From assembly GCA_946614435.1 (NCBI GenBank), contig CAMOGW010000001.1:124001-188000 (forward strand): a stretch of 64,000 nt of DNA, given 5' to 3'. The translations under genes were made by a program, and so were the position numbers. Of this stretch, positions 62,911 through 64,000 are shown one piece after another. Numbering within the stretch: position 1 is the stretch's first letter; every line of letters begins with the position of its first letter. The notes beneath the pieces were generated by a model. That model worked only from the letters and a program-made list of their open reading frames with translations. It did not search any database and was not told the DNA's origin. The stretch is from an uncultured Prevotella sp. (lineage in GTDB: Bacteria; Bacteroidota; Bacteroidia; Bacteroidales; Bacteroidaceae).

Positions 62911-62941
62911 CAAATATACATTTTTTTTGTGGTTAAACAAA
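62911..62941 (-). promoter_or_regulatory. promoter of the 19-gene modification operon
   Basis: On the minus strand TTTG (62941-62938), 19-base spacer, TATATTTG (62918-62911), an exact Bacteroidales consensus, 38 bases before the first ATG. All gaps within the operon are under 70 bases, so this may serve the whole 16.7 kb. Confidence 0.7.
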
Positions 62942-63222
62942 AAATCCCTTCACAAAAATATAATTTTTACCTTTTTTTGAAGAAAAGTAGTATTATACGC
63001 CATAAAATTGATTGTATTGTAAAAAAGTGAATGTTTAGTTATATCTTATCTTGATGGTGTTGCCAACACACCCATAATAATGAGGTAATCTGATAAGGTG
63101 TTGATGATAGAAAACTGCAAAACCGCACCACAAACTATCCAAATATGCGAGACTTTGGAGGAAAATATAGCCGTTGGGACTGATATTTATGTTATAAAAC
63201 TGTTAAAACAGCAATAAACTCG
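62942..63222. other. AT-rich spacer between divergent transcription units
   Basis: Lies between the outward promoters of the phosphatase operon (minus) and the LivH-like gene (plus). I see poly-A/T tracts and no gene. No clear inverted repeat longer than 8 bp was noticed. Confidence 0.4.
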
Positions 63223-63252
63223 TTTATATATCACATAATATTCGTATCTTTG
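63223..63252 (+). promoter_or_regulatory. promoter of the LivH-like gene
   Basis: TATCTTTG at 63245-63252 with a weak TTTA at 63223-63226, 24 bases before the ATG at 63277. Confidence 0.5.
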
Positions 63253-63276
63253 CAAGATAAAATATACATATCTGAC

Positions 63277-63927
63277 ATGATTTGGCAATTCATCATAAAT
63301 GGCCTGATAACAGGCATCCTCTATTCGCTCTTGGCGATTGGGTTTGCCTTGGTCTATAATACCACGAGAATCTTCCATATTGCAGCAGCTGGCATCTATG
63401 TCTTTGCGGCCTATATGTTCTGGTTCTTTGTGGCCAAAGTCGGATTGCCGGTCTTTGTGGGTTCCCTCGTGGCTATAGTATTGACAATGCTACTGAGCCT
63501 ATTAACGGAACTATGTGTTTATCATCCTCTGAAAAACAAGAAAGCATCGCTCAATGTGGCCATGATAGCTTCTATAGGAGTCATGACGGTGGTTATTAAC
63601 ACCATCGCCATGTGCTTTGGTAATGAGACAAAAGTTGTTGAGAATGCCATTTTGCAGCCACTTACCTTTGGCGATATCATCATCACGACACCCCAAAAGT
63701 ATCAAGCCTTAATAGGCATAGCTGTAATTGCGGCATTTATGATTATCCTTCAACGTACCAATTGGGGCTTGAGATTACGTGCATTGAGTGCCGACGAAAC
63801 TCTCTTCGAGACATTAGGCTACATTCCTCGACATACCGAATACTGTCATCAACTTTGTGACGACTCTGATTTTGCTTTTAGTATCATTCCCATTGGCTTC
63901 AAAATTTGCAAAGAGAAATCTTGGTGA
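63277..63927 (+). pseudogene. LivH-like branched-chain amino-acid ABC permease, C-terminus disrupted
   Basis: 216 codons from ATG 63277. The N-terminal part is a good LivH-type permease: FIINGLITGILYSLLAIGFALVYN, then LAYHPL-like ELCVYHPLKN, several membrane helices, and the ABC-contact region TNWGLRLRALSADETLFETLGY. Right after this point (about 63830) the sequence turns hydrophilic and unrelated (PRHTEYCHQLCDDSDF) and stops at 63927, about 80-90 residues short of the family. Another frame over 63806 to the window end encodes a different plausible segment (NTVINFVTTLILLLVSFPLA). This suggests a deletion or junction. Normally it forms part of a Leu/Ile/Val importer. Confidence 0.65.
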
Positions 63928-64000
63928 ATTACAATTGAATGAAGAACAAATTGATGCAAACATAAACTTTGCAGGAATATGGGAATATGAAACAAACTTT

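Noticed and set aside
39932..62941. Classical tellurite-resistance (ter) operon
   Set aside because: vWA, kinase and PRTase parts recall Ter-linked loci, but I see no TerC, TerD or TerB protein and the phosphatases are PPP, not PP2C.

Overview
The window looks like the chromosome of a Bacteroidota bacterium, most likely a Prevotella-like member of the Bacteroidales. Four things point there: promoters of the Bacteroidales form TTTG-N19/20-TAnnTTTG, absence of Shine-Dalgarno sequences before start codons, a fused lpxC-fabZ gene, and secreted proteins with Bacteroidota-type signal peptides and C-terminal tails. No rRNA genes are present; two tRNA genes (Thr-CGT, Gly-CCC) lie at 9.5-9.7 kb.

Layout. 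(1) 1-6.7 kb is the edge of a mobile element on the minus strand: the start of an ArdA antirestriction gene, a roughly 255-bp array of TTGTGCA repeats, a large CHC2/TOPRIM primase-helicase and a chain of small overlapping genes. (2) 6.7-7.4 kb is an AT-rich junction with GGTAACAG repeats, a 16-bp direct repeat and a candidate small RNA. (3) 7.4-29.7 kb is ordinary chromosome on the plus strand: a Nim-like flavoprotein, an oxidoreductase, tRNAs, an HD phosphohydrolase, the lipid A block lpxD/lpxC-fabZ/lpxA, miaA, a class A penicillin-binding protein, a Pif1-like helicase, serS, an NfnAB-type flavoprotein fusion, a DMT protein, a TtcA-like enzyme, a PD40 protein, a nucleoside phosphorylase, threonine aldolase and mnmE. 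Two intergenic spacers here carry the same unusual 22-bp-period degenerate repeat beside a GAGCAGAT hairpin. (4) 29.7-39.8 kb is accessory: an AT-rich zinc-finger protein, a membrane AraC regulator with its likely target (a secreted beta-helix protein), and a partly decayed TPR / cupin-Nudix / HD cluster.

(5) 39.9-62.9 kb is the notable region: two convergent operons that together resemble a eukaryote-like protein-modification island. The plus arm has an ECF-like sigma factor, a papain-like (C39-type) protein with a RyR domain, a CbxX-type AAA+ ATPase, a Sel1-like protein and a WG-repeat membrane protein. The minus arm is a 19-gene operon behind one strong promoter at 62.9 kb. It encodes two PPP-family phosphatases, three TerY-like vWA proteins, a Ser/Thr kinase with a C-terminal FHA-like domain, a phosphoribosyltransferase/histidine-phosphatase fusion, a LIM-domain DA1-like metallopeptidase, BspA-type LRR proteins, a microbial-type poly(ADP-ribose) glycohydrolase and a membrane-anchored PARP-like ADP-ribosyltransferase. 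Six proteins of otherwise unrelated architecture begin with nearly the same 23-residue zinc ribbon. My reading is a membrane-associated stress or defence system that couples protein phosphorylation to ADP-ribosylation. The individual families are recognisable from motifs; the combination and the shared tag are what appear new. (6) The last 0.7 kb starts a LivH-like permease gene that breaks off abnormally.

All calls are from reading motifs; no database search was possible.
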